Source: Acidovorax sp. T1 (GTDB lineage Bacteria > Pseudomonadota > Gammaproteobacteria > Burkholderiales > Burkholderiaceae_C). From it: a stretch of 64,000 nt of DNA. The stretch is from the NCBI RefSeq assembly GCF_002176815.1, contig NZ_CP021648.1, positions 3,294,001 through 3,358,000 on the forward strand, read 5' to 3'. This document shows, piece after piece, positions 17,649 through 25,557 of the stretch (positions within the stretch are counted from its first letter, which is position 1; each line of letters begins with the position of its first letter). The notes below the pieces were generated by a model. It was not told the origin of the DNA and ran no database searches. It saw only the letters and a list, made by a program, of their open reading frames with translations. A program made the position numbers and the translations under genes.

Positions 17649-18156
17649 ATGCCCGACCATTCCGCCTTTGCCATCACCCACAAATGGCCCGGGCGGCCAG
17701 CCGCTGGCGCGGTTCGAATCGGGTGCCATCCTGCTGTACCTGGCCGACAAGACCGGCCAGCTGATGCCCCAGGGCGCCGCCGCGCACTACGAAACCATCC
17801 AGTGGGTGATGTGGCAGATAGGCGGCGTGGGCCCCATGTTTGGCCAGTTGGGGTTCTTCCACAAGTTTGCGGGCAAGGACTATGAAGACAAACGCCCGCG
17901 CGACCGCTACGTGGCCGATTCCAAACGCCTGCTGGGCGTGCGCAACCAGCGCCTGGCAGGCCGCCAGTGGGTGATGGGCGAGCAGTACACCATTGCCGAC
18001 ATTGCCATCTGGCCCTGGGTGCGCAACCTGGTCGGCTTTTATGGCGCGAGCGATCTGGTGAAGTTTGACCAGTTCACCGAAGTGCAGCGCGTGCTGGATG
18101 TTTTTGGAGCGCGCCCGGCGGTGGCCAAGGGGCTGAACATTCCTGCCCGGGGTTGA
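17649..18156 (+). pseudogene. Glutathione S-transferase (YfcG/Ure2-like), internally deleted
   Basis: An intact N-terminus [14 protein letters not shown] (17649 onward) is followed, in a different frame, by the second half of a [22 protein letters not shown], then [20 protein letters not shown] and [17 protein letters not shown]. Relatives have about 65-70 residues between these parts, including the thioredoxin-fold active site. The join lies at a GGCCCGGGC run near 17686-17697. The gene therefore has both a deletion and a frameshift and cannot make a working enzyme. Confidence 0.85.
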
Positions 18157-18168
18157 TGCCCATGCTCG

Positions 18169-18188
18169 CCTGTCCAAGCGAGGACAGG
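18169..18188 (+). terminator. Hairpin after the GST pseudogene
   Basis: Perfect stem CCTGTCC (18169-18175) / GGACAGG (18182-18188) with a 6-base loop, 13 bases past the stop. No T-run follows. Confidence 0.35.
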
Positions 18189-18235
18189 TGGGAGCGCAAG
18201 GCTGGATGGGTGGCACCCTAAGCTATGGCGGCCGA

Positions 18236-18254
18236 GAAGAGCGATTCGCTCTTC
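18236..18254 (-). terminator. Hairpin at the 3' end of the broken lysR gene
   Basis: Perfect 8-bp stem GAAGAGCG / CGCTCTTC with loop ATT, overlapping the stop codon of the lysR remnant at 18253. No T-run follows on the minus strand. Confidence 0.35.
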
Positions 18255-18452
18255 ATGCGCCACCCATCAGCCGTACGAACGCAGGCACCACACCCAGGGC
18301 ATCGTCCCGCCTTTGCACCGCATGCACATCGGCACGCGGTGCCTTGGCGCCAAGCGTTTTGAGCAGCACGCGGTGTCCGAACAGCACGCCCATCGACGAG
18401 GGAACCAACGCCACACCGAGCCCCGCAGCCACCAGGCTCAGCACAGCGGCTA

Positions 18453-19616
18453 GTGTAGTGTTTGATTCTTAATGAAACTTAATTGAGCAACCACGCTCCA
18501 ATGCTCTACTACGGTTTGCATTGGAGTGAAAAATTGCGAGTTGCCCCGACGATTGTGTTGACGGATGAAGAGGAAAGCGAGCTGAGCCGGCTGGCGCGCT
18601 CCAAGCGCACCAGCGTCAGATTGGCCCAGCGCGCCCAGATCGTGCTGCTGGCCGCGCAGGGGCTGCAAAACAAGGATATTGCCGAGCAGCTTGGCATTGG
18701 GCGCGTGCAGGTGGCGCGCTGGCGTGAACGCTACCTGCAATTGGGGCTGCAAGGTATCGAGCGCGACTTGCCGCGCGGCGCACCGCCGGTGAAGGTGGAT
18801 GTGGCCAAGCTTGTGAAGCTAACCACACAGACCAAGCCCGAGGCGGCCACGCACTGGAGCACGCGCACGATGGCCGCTGAGTTGGGCGTCAGCGCCAGCA
18901 CCGTGATGCGCCATTGGCAGGCCCACGGTCTCAAGCCTCACATCGTGCGCGGCTTCAAGGTCTCGCGCGATCCGCAGTTCGTGCAAAAGCTCGAAGACAT
19001 CGTGGGGCTTTACATGTCGCCGCCCGAGCATGCGCTGGTGCTGTGCTGCGACGAAAAGAGCCAGGTGCAGGCGCTGGACCGAACGCAGCCCGGGCTGCCG
19101 CTCAAGAAGGGGCGCGCGGCCACCATGACGCACGACTACAAGCGCAACGGCACAACCACCTTGTTCGCTGCGCTCAACGTGCTCAACGGTCAGGTCATCG
19201 GCCAGTGCCAGCAGCGCCACACCCACATCGAGTGGCTGAAGTTCCTGCGTCAAATCAATCGGGAGACGCCCAAGGACAAGACGCTGCATCTGATCGCCGA
19301 CAACTACGCCACGCACAAGCATCCAGCTGTGCAGGAGTGGCTGGCCAAGCACCCCAGATTCAACATGCACTTCACGCCAACCTCGGCATCGTGGCTGAAC
19401 ATGGTCGAGCGCTTCTTTCGCGACATCTCCGAGAACCGGCTACGCCGCGGGGTGTTCACCAGCGTGCCCGAACTCGTCTCGGCCATCGATGAGTACATCG
19501 CGCATCACAACACCAACCCCAAGCCGTTCATCTGGACCAAGAACGCTCGCGACATCCTGCAAAAGGTCATCCGCGCCAATAGCCGATTAAGTTCCAAACA
19601 GAATGCAACACTACAC
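18453..19616 (+). mobile_element. IS630-family insertion sequence, 1164 bp
   Basis: The ends are imperfect inverted repeats: left GTGTAGTGTTTGATTCT, right (complement) GTGTAGTGTTGCATTCT, with a further shared AACTTAAT. A TA dinucleotide flanks each side (18451-18452 and 19617-19618), the target duplication typical of IS630/Tc1 elements. The element holds one transposase gene and interrupts a lysR gene. Ends and gene both look intact, so it may still be mobile. Confidence 0.92.
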
Positions 19617-19619
19617 TAG
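18501..19619 (+). CDS. IS630-family transposase
   Basis: 372 residues. N-terminal helix-turn-helix regions (LGIGRVQVARWRERY and LGVSASTVMRHW) are followed by a DDE domain with Asp in CCDEKSQVQAL, Asp in LIADNYATHKH and Glu in SWLNMVERFF. ATG 18501 is used; an in-frame TTG at 18483 is possible. The stop TAG (19617-19619) is not in the element: T and A come from the duplicated target and G from the host gene. Confidence 0.93.
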   Translation: MLYYGLHWSEKLRVAPTIVLTDEEESELSRLARSKRTSVRLAQRAQIVLLAAQGLQNKDIAEQLGIGRVQVARWRERYLQLGLQGIERDLPRGAPPVKVDVAKLVKLTTQTKPEAATHWSTRTMAAELGVSASTVMRHWQAHGLKPHIVRGFKVSRDPQFVQKLEDIVGLYMSPPEHALVLCCDEKSQVQALDRTQPGLPLKKGRAATMTHDYKRNGTTTLFAALNVLNGQVIGQCQQRHTHIEWLKFLRQINRETPKDKTLHLIADNYATHKHPAVQEWLAKHPRFNMHFTPTSASWLNMVERFFRDISENRLRRGVFTSVPELVSAIDEYIAHHNTNPKPFIWTKNARDILQKVIRANSRLSSKQNATLH

Positions 19620-20293
19620 TTCCACCGTGGCCTGCGCCAACCGGGGCGCAAAACCCGCCTGCACGCAACACTGCACCATGTGCTCGGCATGGGCGGAGGA
19701 ATCGCGGCGCAGCATCACAAAGGCTTCACTGCGCAGATCCTTCAACGCCACGACCTTGCGCGCCGCCAGCGGGTGGCCGGGCGGCAGCGCGGCGACCACC
19801 GGGTCGGGCCACAGCAGGGTGCTGGAGAGCTGATCGTCGTTGACCGCCGTGCGCGAGATGCTCACATCGATGCGTTTGTCGCGCAGGGCCGCCTGCTGCA
19901 GCGAGGGCTGCATCTCGTGCAGCACCACGTCCACGCCCGGGTGGCTTTGCCGGTAGCGCGCCAGTGCCGCCGGAAACGGCCCCAGAAAGTGCGAACCCGA
20001 CAGCCCCACCTCAATGCGCCCCGCCTGCCCCTGGCCGATGGCGCCCACGCGCTGGCGCGCGGCGTCCAGCCGATCCAGCACCGCACGGGCATCGACCAGA
20101 TACGCCTGGCCCGCCAGCGTCAGCTCCACACGGCGACTGGTGCGCACAAACAATTGCACGCCCAGCTCGGCCTCCAGCTGCGCAATCTGCAGGCTGAGCG
20201 GCGGTTGCGACACATGCAGGCGCCGCGCGGCGCGCGTGAAGCTCAGCTCTTCTGCCAAGGCGATGAAGTAACGCAGGTGCCGCAGTTCCATTG

Positions 20294-20308
20294 ATACTTT
20301 TCAGGTAT
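20294..20308. promoter_or_regulatory. LysR-type operator between the split lysR and the Bug gene
   Basis: ATAC (20294-20297), 7 bases, GTAT (20305-20308) is a T-N11-A dyad of the LysR class. It lies 3 bases upstream of the broken lysR start and about 80 bases upstream of the divergent Bug gene. With its regulator broken the site is probably orphaned. Confidence 0.5.
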
Positions 20309-20390
20309 AGATCAAGACCAACAATATATTGGACTGCCGATTGTCTTGTTTCCACAATACCCTGACTACACCATTCCAACGGAGACAGAC

Positions 20391-21353
20391 ATGACGATCA
20401 AACACAGCCTGCTGGCCGCCACACTGGCCCTTTCGGGCCTGGCCTCGGCGCAGGACAGCTATCCCACCAAGGCTGTCACCCTCACCGTGCCCAACCCGCC
20501 CGGCGGCGTGGTAGACACCTCGGCCCGGCTGCTCAATGAACCGTTGACACGCATCCTGGGCCAGCCCGTGGTGATCGACAACAAGGCGGGTGGCAGCGGC
20601 AATGTGGCCTACGGTGCGGTGGCCCGCGCCAAGGCCGATGGCTACAACCTGCTGATCTCGTACTCGGCCTACCACGTGGGCAACCCGGCGCTGTCGCCCA
20701 GCCTGCCCTGGGAAGCCAAGGACTTCGCTCCGGTGGCGCTGCTCACCGTGGCCACCAACGTGATTGCGGTGCACCCCTCGGTGCCGGGCAACAACCTCAA
20801 GGAGTTCATTGCCTACGTCAAGGCCAACCCCGGCAAGGTCAACTACGCATCGCAGGGCAACGGCTCGCTGTCGCACATCGGCACCGAGATCTTCAAGCAG
20901 CAAAGCGGCACCTTCATGACCCACATCCCCTACCGCGGCTCGGGCCCGGCCGTGGCCGACGTGCTGGCAGGCCAGGTGCAGGTGTTCATCACCACGCCGC
21001 CTTCGGTCATACAGCATGTGTTGAGTGGCAAGCTCAAGGCTTTTGCCGTGACCGGAAGCAAGCGCCACCCCGGCCTGCCCAATGTGCCCACCGTGGCTGA
21101 AGCGGGCATGCCGGACTTCAAGCTCGAAGCCTGGGTGGGCCTGTTCGCCCCTGCCGCCACGCCCCCAGCAGTCATCACAAAGCTGACGGGTGAGGTCAAA
21201 AAGGCCCTGGAGCTACCCGAAACCCGCCAGCGTGCGGACGCCGCAGGCATCGAGCTGCGCTACCTGCCGCCCGAGGCACTGGGTGACCTGGTGAAGACCG
21301 AAACCGCCTACTGGGCCAAAACCATCAAGGGCGCCGGCATCAAGGCCGACTGA
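20391..21353 (+). CDS. Tripartite tricarboxylate transporter-type binding protein (Bug family)
   Basis: 320 residues. Signal peptide of about 20 residues ending ASA, then YPTKAVTLTVPNPPGGVVD, IDNKAGGSGNVAYGAVA, FMTHIPYRGSGPAVADVLAGQ and PGLPNVPTVAEAG, the Bug/TctC pattern. Such periplasmic proteins bind carboxylates, either for TctAB-type carriers or as orphan sensors; no TctA or TctB gene is nearby. GGAGACAGAC gives a good ribosome site before ATG 20391. The gene precedes a maleate isomerase, so a dicarboxylate ligand such as maleate is a reasonable guess. Confidence 0.9.
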   Translation: MTIKHSLLAATLALSGLASAQDSYPTKAVTLTVPNPPGGVVDTSARLLNEPLTRILGQPVVIDNKAGGSGNVAYGAVARAKADGYNLLISYSAYHVGNPALSPSLPWEAKDFAPVALLTVATNVIAVHPSVPGNNLKEFIAYVKANPGKVNYASQGNGSLSHIGTEIFKQQSGTFMTHIPYRGSGPAVADVLAGQVQVFITTPPSVIQHVLSGKLKAFAVTGSKRHPGLPNVPTVAEAGMPDFKLEAWVGLFAPAATPPAVITKLTGEVKKALELPETRQRADAAGIELRYLPPEALGDLVKTETAYWAKTIKGAGIKAD

Positions 21354-21449
21354 CCCGCCGCCCACCCCAAAGCTCCTTGCGTGACCTGTTCACGGCGCCG
21401 TGCGCGCCGGGCGGGCAGCGCTTTGCCCATTTTTTCCTGAAAGACCGCC

Positions 21450-22202
21450 ATGCAACGCACCTACCGCATCGGGCAGATCGTGCCCAGCTCCAACACCACG
21501 ATGGAAACCGAGATCCCTGCCATGCTGCGCGCCCGCGAGCAGGTGCTGCCGGAGCGCTTCAGTTTTCACTCCAGTCGCATGCGCATGCAAAAGGTCACCA
21601 AGGAAGAGCTGGCCGCGATGGACCGCGACTCCGACCGCTGCGCGCTGGAGCTGTCGGACGGCAAGATGGACGTGATGGGCTATGCCTGCCTAGTGGCCAT
21701 CATGAGCATGGGCCTGGGCTACCACCGCGCGTCCGAAAAGCGGCTGCACGAAGTCACCGTGGGCAACGGCAAGCCCGCACCCGTGGTGTCGAGTGCGGGT
21801 GCGCTCGTCGAGGGGCTCAAGGCCATGGGCGCCAAGAAGGTCTCGATACTCACGCCCTACATGAAGCCGCTGACCCAACTGGTCGTGGACTACATCGAGC
21901 ACGAGGGCATTGCGGTGCATGACAGTCTGTCGCTGGAGATTCCCGACAACCTGCAGGTGGGCGCTCAGGACCCTGCGGCACCGGCACAGATCGTGCAGCG
22001 CCTGGACACACGTGGCGTGGACGTGGTGGTGATCTCGGCCTGCGTGCAGATGCCGTCTCTGGCGTCGGTGCAGCTTGCGCAGGACCAGCTGGGTGTGCCC
22101 GTGGTTTCGGCCGCGGTCTGCACCACCTGGGCCATGCTCCAGCGCCTGGGCCTCGAAACCAGGGTACCCAACGCGGGCGCCCTGCTGTCGGGCAGGTATT
22201 GA
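21450..22202 (+). CDS. maiA: Maleate cis-trans isomerase (Asp/Glu racemase superfamily)
   Basis: 250 residues. The N-terminus YRIGQIVPSSNTTMETEIPA is that of maleate isomerases. The two active-site cysteines are visible in GYACLVAIMS (about residue 76) and ISACVQMPS (about 194). The enzyme converts maleate to fumarate through a covalent cysteine adduct. Arylmalonate decarboxylase is a related alternative, but it keeps only one of the two cysteines. It lies 96 bp after the Bug gene, plausibly as one uptake-and-use operon. Confidence 0.85.
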   Translation: MQRTYRIGQIVPSSNTTMETEIPAMLRAREQVLPERFSFHSSRMRMQKVTKEELAAMDRDSDRCALELSDGKMDVMGYACLVAIMSMGLGYHRASEKRLHEVTVGNGKPAPVVSSAGALVEGLKAMGAKKVSILTPYMKPLTQLVVDYIEHEGIAVHDSLSLEIPDNLQVGAQDPAAPAQIVQRLDTRGVDVVVISACVQMPSLASVQLAQDQLGVPVVSAAVCTTWAMLQRLGLETRVPNAGALLSGRY

Positions 22203-22271
22203 AGGAAGTTCGGCACACCACACCGCGCCACCACACTCCACCGCTGCAAGGCAAAACCCGATAATGGCCTG

Positions 22272-23969
22272 ATGCCCCGCATCAGCCAACAACTCCACCC
22301 CCACCGCGAACCCGTTGCCACCCGCCTTGCCGCCACCGTGCTGCTGCTGCGCGATGCAGCGGGCGATGGGGCGCTGGAGGTGCTGATGACCCGGCGCTCG
22401 CCCAACGCGAGTTTTGCCCCCGGCGCCTATGTGTTCCCCGGCGGCGGCATTGATGCGCTCGACGCGTCGCCCGAATCGCACGCCGCCGCCGACCGCCGCC
22501 CCGCACAGGACGACTTGCACCTCACCCAGGCGATTGCCGCCATCCGCGAGAGTTTTGAAGAGCTGGGCGTGCTGCTGGCGCGCCATGCCCACGCCCCCCG
22601 CACAGGACAGATGGCCGATGCGCAAGACATCGCCGCCATCGACCGCCACCAGCCGTTTGCCGCGCAGTGCAGCGCACGCGGCCTGCGCCTGGCGGCCGAC
22701 AGCGTGTACCTGCTGGCCCACTGGACGGCCGACCGCGACCTGGCGCGCCGCTTCGAGGTGCCCTTCCTCGTGGCCCGCATGCCCGAGGGCCAGGAGCCCG
22801 TGGCCGACGAGACCGAACAGTTCGAGCCCGTGTGGGTGCGCCCAGCCGACGCGCTGGCGCGGCATGAGGCGGGGCAATTCTTCATGATCTTCCCGACCAT
22901 CCGCACGCTGCAACGCCTGGCAAAGTTCGCCAGCACCCAGGCGGTGCTGGATGCTGTGGCGCACGAACAGCCGCTGTGGGTCAGCTGCCCGCGCGCAGGC
23001 CTGCTGGCGGGCAAGGAAGCGCGCTACATGGAAGACGAAGCGCCGTTTGGCGAGCTGGCGCTAGTCTGCCCCGACGGGCAGATCGTGCACCCGCTCGACT
23101 GGCAGACCGAACGCCCCGTGCCGCTGCTCAAAAACGTGCAGCGCCTGACCGCGCCCAACCCCGGCGTGATGACCGGCCCCGGCACCAACAGCTACCTGGT
23201 GGGCGACCCGGCTACCGGCTTCATCGCCATCGACCCCGGCCCGGCCGATGCCGAGCACCTGGACAAACTCTGGCGCGCCGCCGGGGGCGACATCAGCATG
23301 ATCGTGTGCACCCACTCGCACCCCGACCACTCGCCCGGCGCCGCGCCGTTGCAGGCGCTGTGCGTGCAGGCGGGCAAACCCAGGCCGCCCATCCTGGGCC
23401 TGCCATCGGCCCCCACGGCCCGCGCCGCCAGCCAGTTCACGCCCGACCGTTCGCTACAAAATAATGAGCTACTTGTGCTTATTGGACAAGGGCTAGATGG
23501 CAAAATCACCCATACCCTGCAGATCATCCACACCCCCGGCCACGCGGCCAACCACCTGTGCCTGCTGCTGCAGGAAGACGGCCTGCTGTTCAGCGGCGAC
23601 CACATCCTGAACGGCAGCACCACCGTGATCGACCCGCCTGACGGCAACATGGCCGACTACCTCGATTCGCTCGACCAGCTCGATGCCGCCTGCGCCGAAC
23701 ACGGCGTGGAGTTCATCCTGCCCGCGCATGGCTATGTGCTGGGAGGCCCGGTGCATGGGGCGCGCAGCGCCATCGCCCAGCTCAAAGCCCACCGCCTGGC
23801 GCGCGAGGCCAAGGTGCTGGCCGCCCTGCAGGCGCTGCCCGATGGCAGCATTCAAGAGTGGGTGCAGCACGCCTATGACGACGTGCCGCCGCGCCTGTGG
23901 CCCGTGGCCCAGCGCTCGCTGCTGGCGCATGTGGAGCGTATTCGCGCGCTGCAGCCCGGGAACAACTGA
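22272..23969 (+). CDS. Nudix hydrolase fused to a metallo-beta-lactamase domain (LACTB2-like)
   Basis: 565 residues. Residues 15-215 form a Nudix-like domain of the NUDT19 type: FAPGAYVFPGGGID and a helix AIRESFEELGVLL. Residues 275-480 form a metallo-beta-lactamase fold with THSHPDH, TPGHAANH, FSGDHIL and PAHG metal-ligand motifs. The C-terminal helical tail is like that of LACTB2, a nuclease relative. The substrate is unknown. Around residues 394-412 an in-frame hairpin repeat copy (23452-23506) adds SLQNNELLVLIGQGLDGK between the domain's strands. No membrane segment is seen. Confidence 0.85.
   Translation: MPRISQQLHPHREPVATRLAATVLLLRDAAGDGALEVLMTRRSPNASFAPGAYVFPGGGIDALDASPESHAAADRRPAQDDLHLTQAIAAIRESFEELGVLLARHAHAPRTGQMADAQDIAAIDRHQPFAAQCSARGLRLAADSVYLLAHWTADRDLARRFEVPFLVARMPEGQEPVADETEQFEPVWVRPADALARHEAGQFFMIFPTIRTLQRLAKFASTQAVLDAVAHEQPLWVSCPRAGLLAGKEARYMEDEAPFGELALVCPDGQIVHPLDWQTERPVPLLKNVQRLTAPNPGVMTGPGTNSYLVGDPATGFIAIDPGPADAEHLDKLWRAAGGDISMIVCTHSHPDHSPGAAPLQALCVQAGKPRPPILGLPSAPTARAASQFTPDRSLQNNELLVLIGQGLDGKITHTLQIIHTPGHAANHLCLLLQEDGLLFSGDHILNGSTTVIDPPDGNMADYLDSLDQLDAACAEHGVEFILPAHGYVLGGPVHGARSAIAQLKAHRLAREAKVLAALQALPDGSIQEWVQHAYDDVPPRLWPVAQRSLLAHVERIRALQPGNN
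23452..23506 (+). repeat. Hairpin repeat, copy 3, in frame inside the Nudix/MBL gene
   Basis: CGCTACAAAATAATGAGCT, then ACTTGTGCTTATTGGACAAG and GGCTAGATGGCAAAAT match the repeat family. It is read sense by the host gene without a stop. Confidence 0.75.
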
Positions 23970-24040
23970 CCCCCTGAGGCGCTGCGCGCCTTCCCCCAGG
24001 GGACGCCACCGGTGGACCGGCAAAGCCGGCTCCACGGTGG
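23969..24040 (+). repeat. Intergenic repeat with CCCCCTGAGGCGCTGCGCGCC core plus hairpin
   Basis: The GACCCCCTGAGGCGCTGCG and GCGCCTTCCCCC segments match, in opposite orientation, a sequence at 61449-61497. A hairpin with GCCACCG / CGGTGGC outer pairs and CCGGC-AAA-GCCGG inner pairs follows (24004-24040) and could end transcription after the Nudix/MBL gene. Confidence 0.55.
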
Positions 24041-24139
24041 CACTGGCGTGAAGGCAGCGCCGGTTTCAAAAAGCTCCGCCGACAATCAGGCCACTGCACC
24101 ATCGAACCGCATCCGGCGAATGCTCACCTTATTTCCTAT

Positions 24140-24934
24140 ATGACCGACAAAAACCCCGACCCCACCCACATCCGCCTGGCCAAGCGCGTGGCCGAACAAC
24201 TGAACTGCTCGCGCAGCACGGCCGAGCAGTTCATCGAAGGCGGCTTTGTCAGCGTGGACGGCCAGGTGGTGGAAGCCCCCGGCGCCCGCGTGCGCCCCGA
24301 CCAGGCCGTGACGGTGGCGCCCGATGCCAGCCTGCTGGAGCTGACCCCGGTGACCTTGCTGCTGCACAAGCCAGCGGGGTTTGAAGCCGGCCTGGGACTG
24401 CCAGGCGCACCCACAGGGCAAGCGGCCCACGCCAGCCGCAGCCAGGGCGCGCAACAGGCGCTCACCCTGCTCAATGCCGCATCCCACCTGGCCGAAGACG
24501 CCTCGGGCATCCGCGTGCTGCAGCGCCATTTCAAGCAGCTCGAATGCTTCACGCCGCTGCCCACCGAGGCCAGCGGCCTGGTGGTCTACACGCAAGACAA
24601 GCGCATCGCTCGCAAGCTGGCCGAAGACATCGAATCGCTGGAGCAGGAGTGCATCGTCGAGGTGAAGGGCGACATCGCGCCCAACGGCCTGCAGCGCCTG
24701 TGCCACGGCCTGTCGTTCAACGGCCGCCCGCTGCCGCCCATCAAGGTGAGCTGGCAGAGCGAAACCAAGCTGCGCTTTGCCCTGAAGGGCATCCGCCCCG
24801 GGCAGGTGCCCGCCATGTGCGAGGCCGTGGGCCTGTCGGTGGTGGCCATGAAGCGCATCCGCATCGGCCGCGTGCCGCTGGCCAAGGTGCCCGAGGGGCA
24901 GTGGCGCTATCTGCAGCCGTGGGAGCGGTTTTAG
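24140..24934 (+). CDS. S4-domain RluF/RsuA-like pseudouridine synthase homologue lacking the catalytic Asp
   Basis: 264 residues. An N-terminal S4 RNA-binding domain (residues 10-65) is followed by a RsuA/RluF-type catalytic fold (70-264) with TLLLHKPAGFEAG, ECIVEVKGDI and MKRIRIGRVPLAK. In RsuA/RluF enzymes the catalytic Asp lies in GRLDxxTxGL; here the segment reads TPLPTEASGL, with Pro at the Asp position. It may therefore be an RNA-binding or ribosome-assembly protein without catalysis, or use another residue. No clear Shine-Dalgarno sequence precedes ATG 24140. Confidence 0.8.
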   Translation: MTDKNPDPTHIRLAKRVAEQLNCSRSTAEQFIEGGFVSVDGQVVEAPGARVRPDQAVTVAPDASLLELTPVTLLLHKPAGFEAGLGLPGAPTGQAAHASRSQGAQQALTLLNAASHLAEDASGIRVLQRHFKQLECFTPLPTEASGLVVYTQDKRIARKLAEDIESLEQECIVEVKGDIAPNGLQRLCHGLSFNGRPLPPIKVSWQSETKLRFALKGIRPGQVPAMCEAVGLSVVAMKRIRIGRVPLAKVPEGQWRYLQPWERF

Positions 24935-24944
24935 CAGGGCATGA

Positions 24945-25001
24945 CGCTATCCATACGATAGCTATCAGCGCTTTCTGGATAAGCGCCAGCGCCTGTTTTC
25001 A
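24945..25001 (+). repeat. Hairpin repeat, copy 4 (3' side of rnpB)
   Basis: CGCTATCCATACGATAGCT, ATCAGCGCTTTCTGGATAAG and CGCCAGCGCCTGTTTTCAT follow the family pattern. It lies between the convergent RluF-like gene and rnpB and may act as a terminator for either. Confidence 0.7.
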
Positions 25002-25009
25002 TGAAAAGT

Positions 25010-25457
25010 GTGAAGCGCGCCGATAAGCCGGATTCTGTGCACCACTGGCCCTCTTGCGAAGGCCAGCGGCGTGACCGCCATTACTCTGGGCCGGGTGTCG
25101 CCACCACGGCTCGATGCTACCTACCCGCCAGCTCTGCGGAACCACATCAACGCTGGCCTACTTGGTATTGCTGCGCGTAGAGATTGCCCGTTTCACCTTG
25201 GGCGCGGAGCGCCCAAGGTGGCTGTGGGCTTTCTCGGCTTACGCCGAGAACCGACTGGCTTCCGCCATTCGGCACCGGCTTGCGCCGGCGACCCACAGAA
25301 CACCCAAGGGTTGCTCCACTCCCAAACTCGTCTCTGTTGCTCTGATCCTCACCTCACGGTGGGCAGCCGTTAGCTGCTACGCTGTCCTGTGCAGTCCGGA
25401 CGTTCCTCCAGTGCCTGGTTTCCCAGATTGCACCAGCGGCGGTCTGGCGCGCTTCAC
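25010..25457 (-). ncRNA. rnpB: RNase P RNA (bacterial type A)
   Basis: The catalytic RNA that matures tRNA 5' ends. On the minus strand the universally conserved GAGGAACGTCCGGACT and CACAGGACAG lie near the 5' end and CAGAATCCGGCTTAT near the 3' end. The termini GTGAAGCGCGCC (25457-25446) and GGCGCGCTTCAC (25021-25010) are perfectly complementary and form helix P1. Several strong internal hairpins are visible. The length of about 448 bases is towards the long end; exact ends are set by P1. cysK follows divergently. Confidence 0.93.
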
Positions 25458-25463
25458 GGGGGC

Positions 25464-25469
25464 GATTAT
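25464..25469 (-). promoter_or_regulatory. Probable -10 of rnpB with GC-rich discriminator
   Basis: GATAAT on the minus strand is followed by CGCCCCC and then the P1 stem. The -10 spacing to the RNA 5' end is right, but no good -35 is seen. The C-rich discriminator resembles that of stable-RNA promoters under ppGpp/DksA control. Confidence 0.45.
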
Positions 25470-25557
25470 CCCCCGATCGGCATATCCATATGCTCCGAAT
25501 GAGCGATCAACTGGTCCAGAATGCGCGGACACCCCCTCTTTTTTCAGGAGACTCCCC

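Larger units (their letters stand above)
18253..20291 (-). pseudogene. LysR-family regulator gene split by an IS630-type insertion
   Basis: The 5' part (20291 to 19617) encodes the helix-turn-helix domain MELRHLRYFIALAEELSF and most of the effector domain, up to QATVEL. The 3' part (18452 to 18253) continues with VLSLVAAGLGVALVPSSMG. Joining them across one TA gives a continuous LysR protein of about 290 residues. The truncated product would end in two IS-encoded codons, the last of them TAG. The gene is divergent from a Bug protein/maleate isomerase pair, which it probably regulated. Confidence 0.9.

Noticed and set aside
21690..22964. A 424-residue open frame on the minus strand
   Set aside because: It spans the end of the isomerase gene and the start of the Nudix/MBL gene, both well supported on the plus strand.
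25114..25557. An N-terminal extension of cysK
   Set aside because: The extension translates rnpB antisense; the start at 25558 has a ribosome site and the normal CysK N-terminus.
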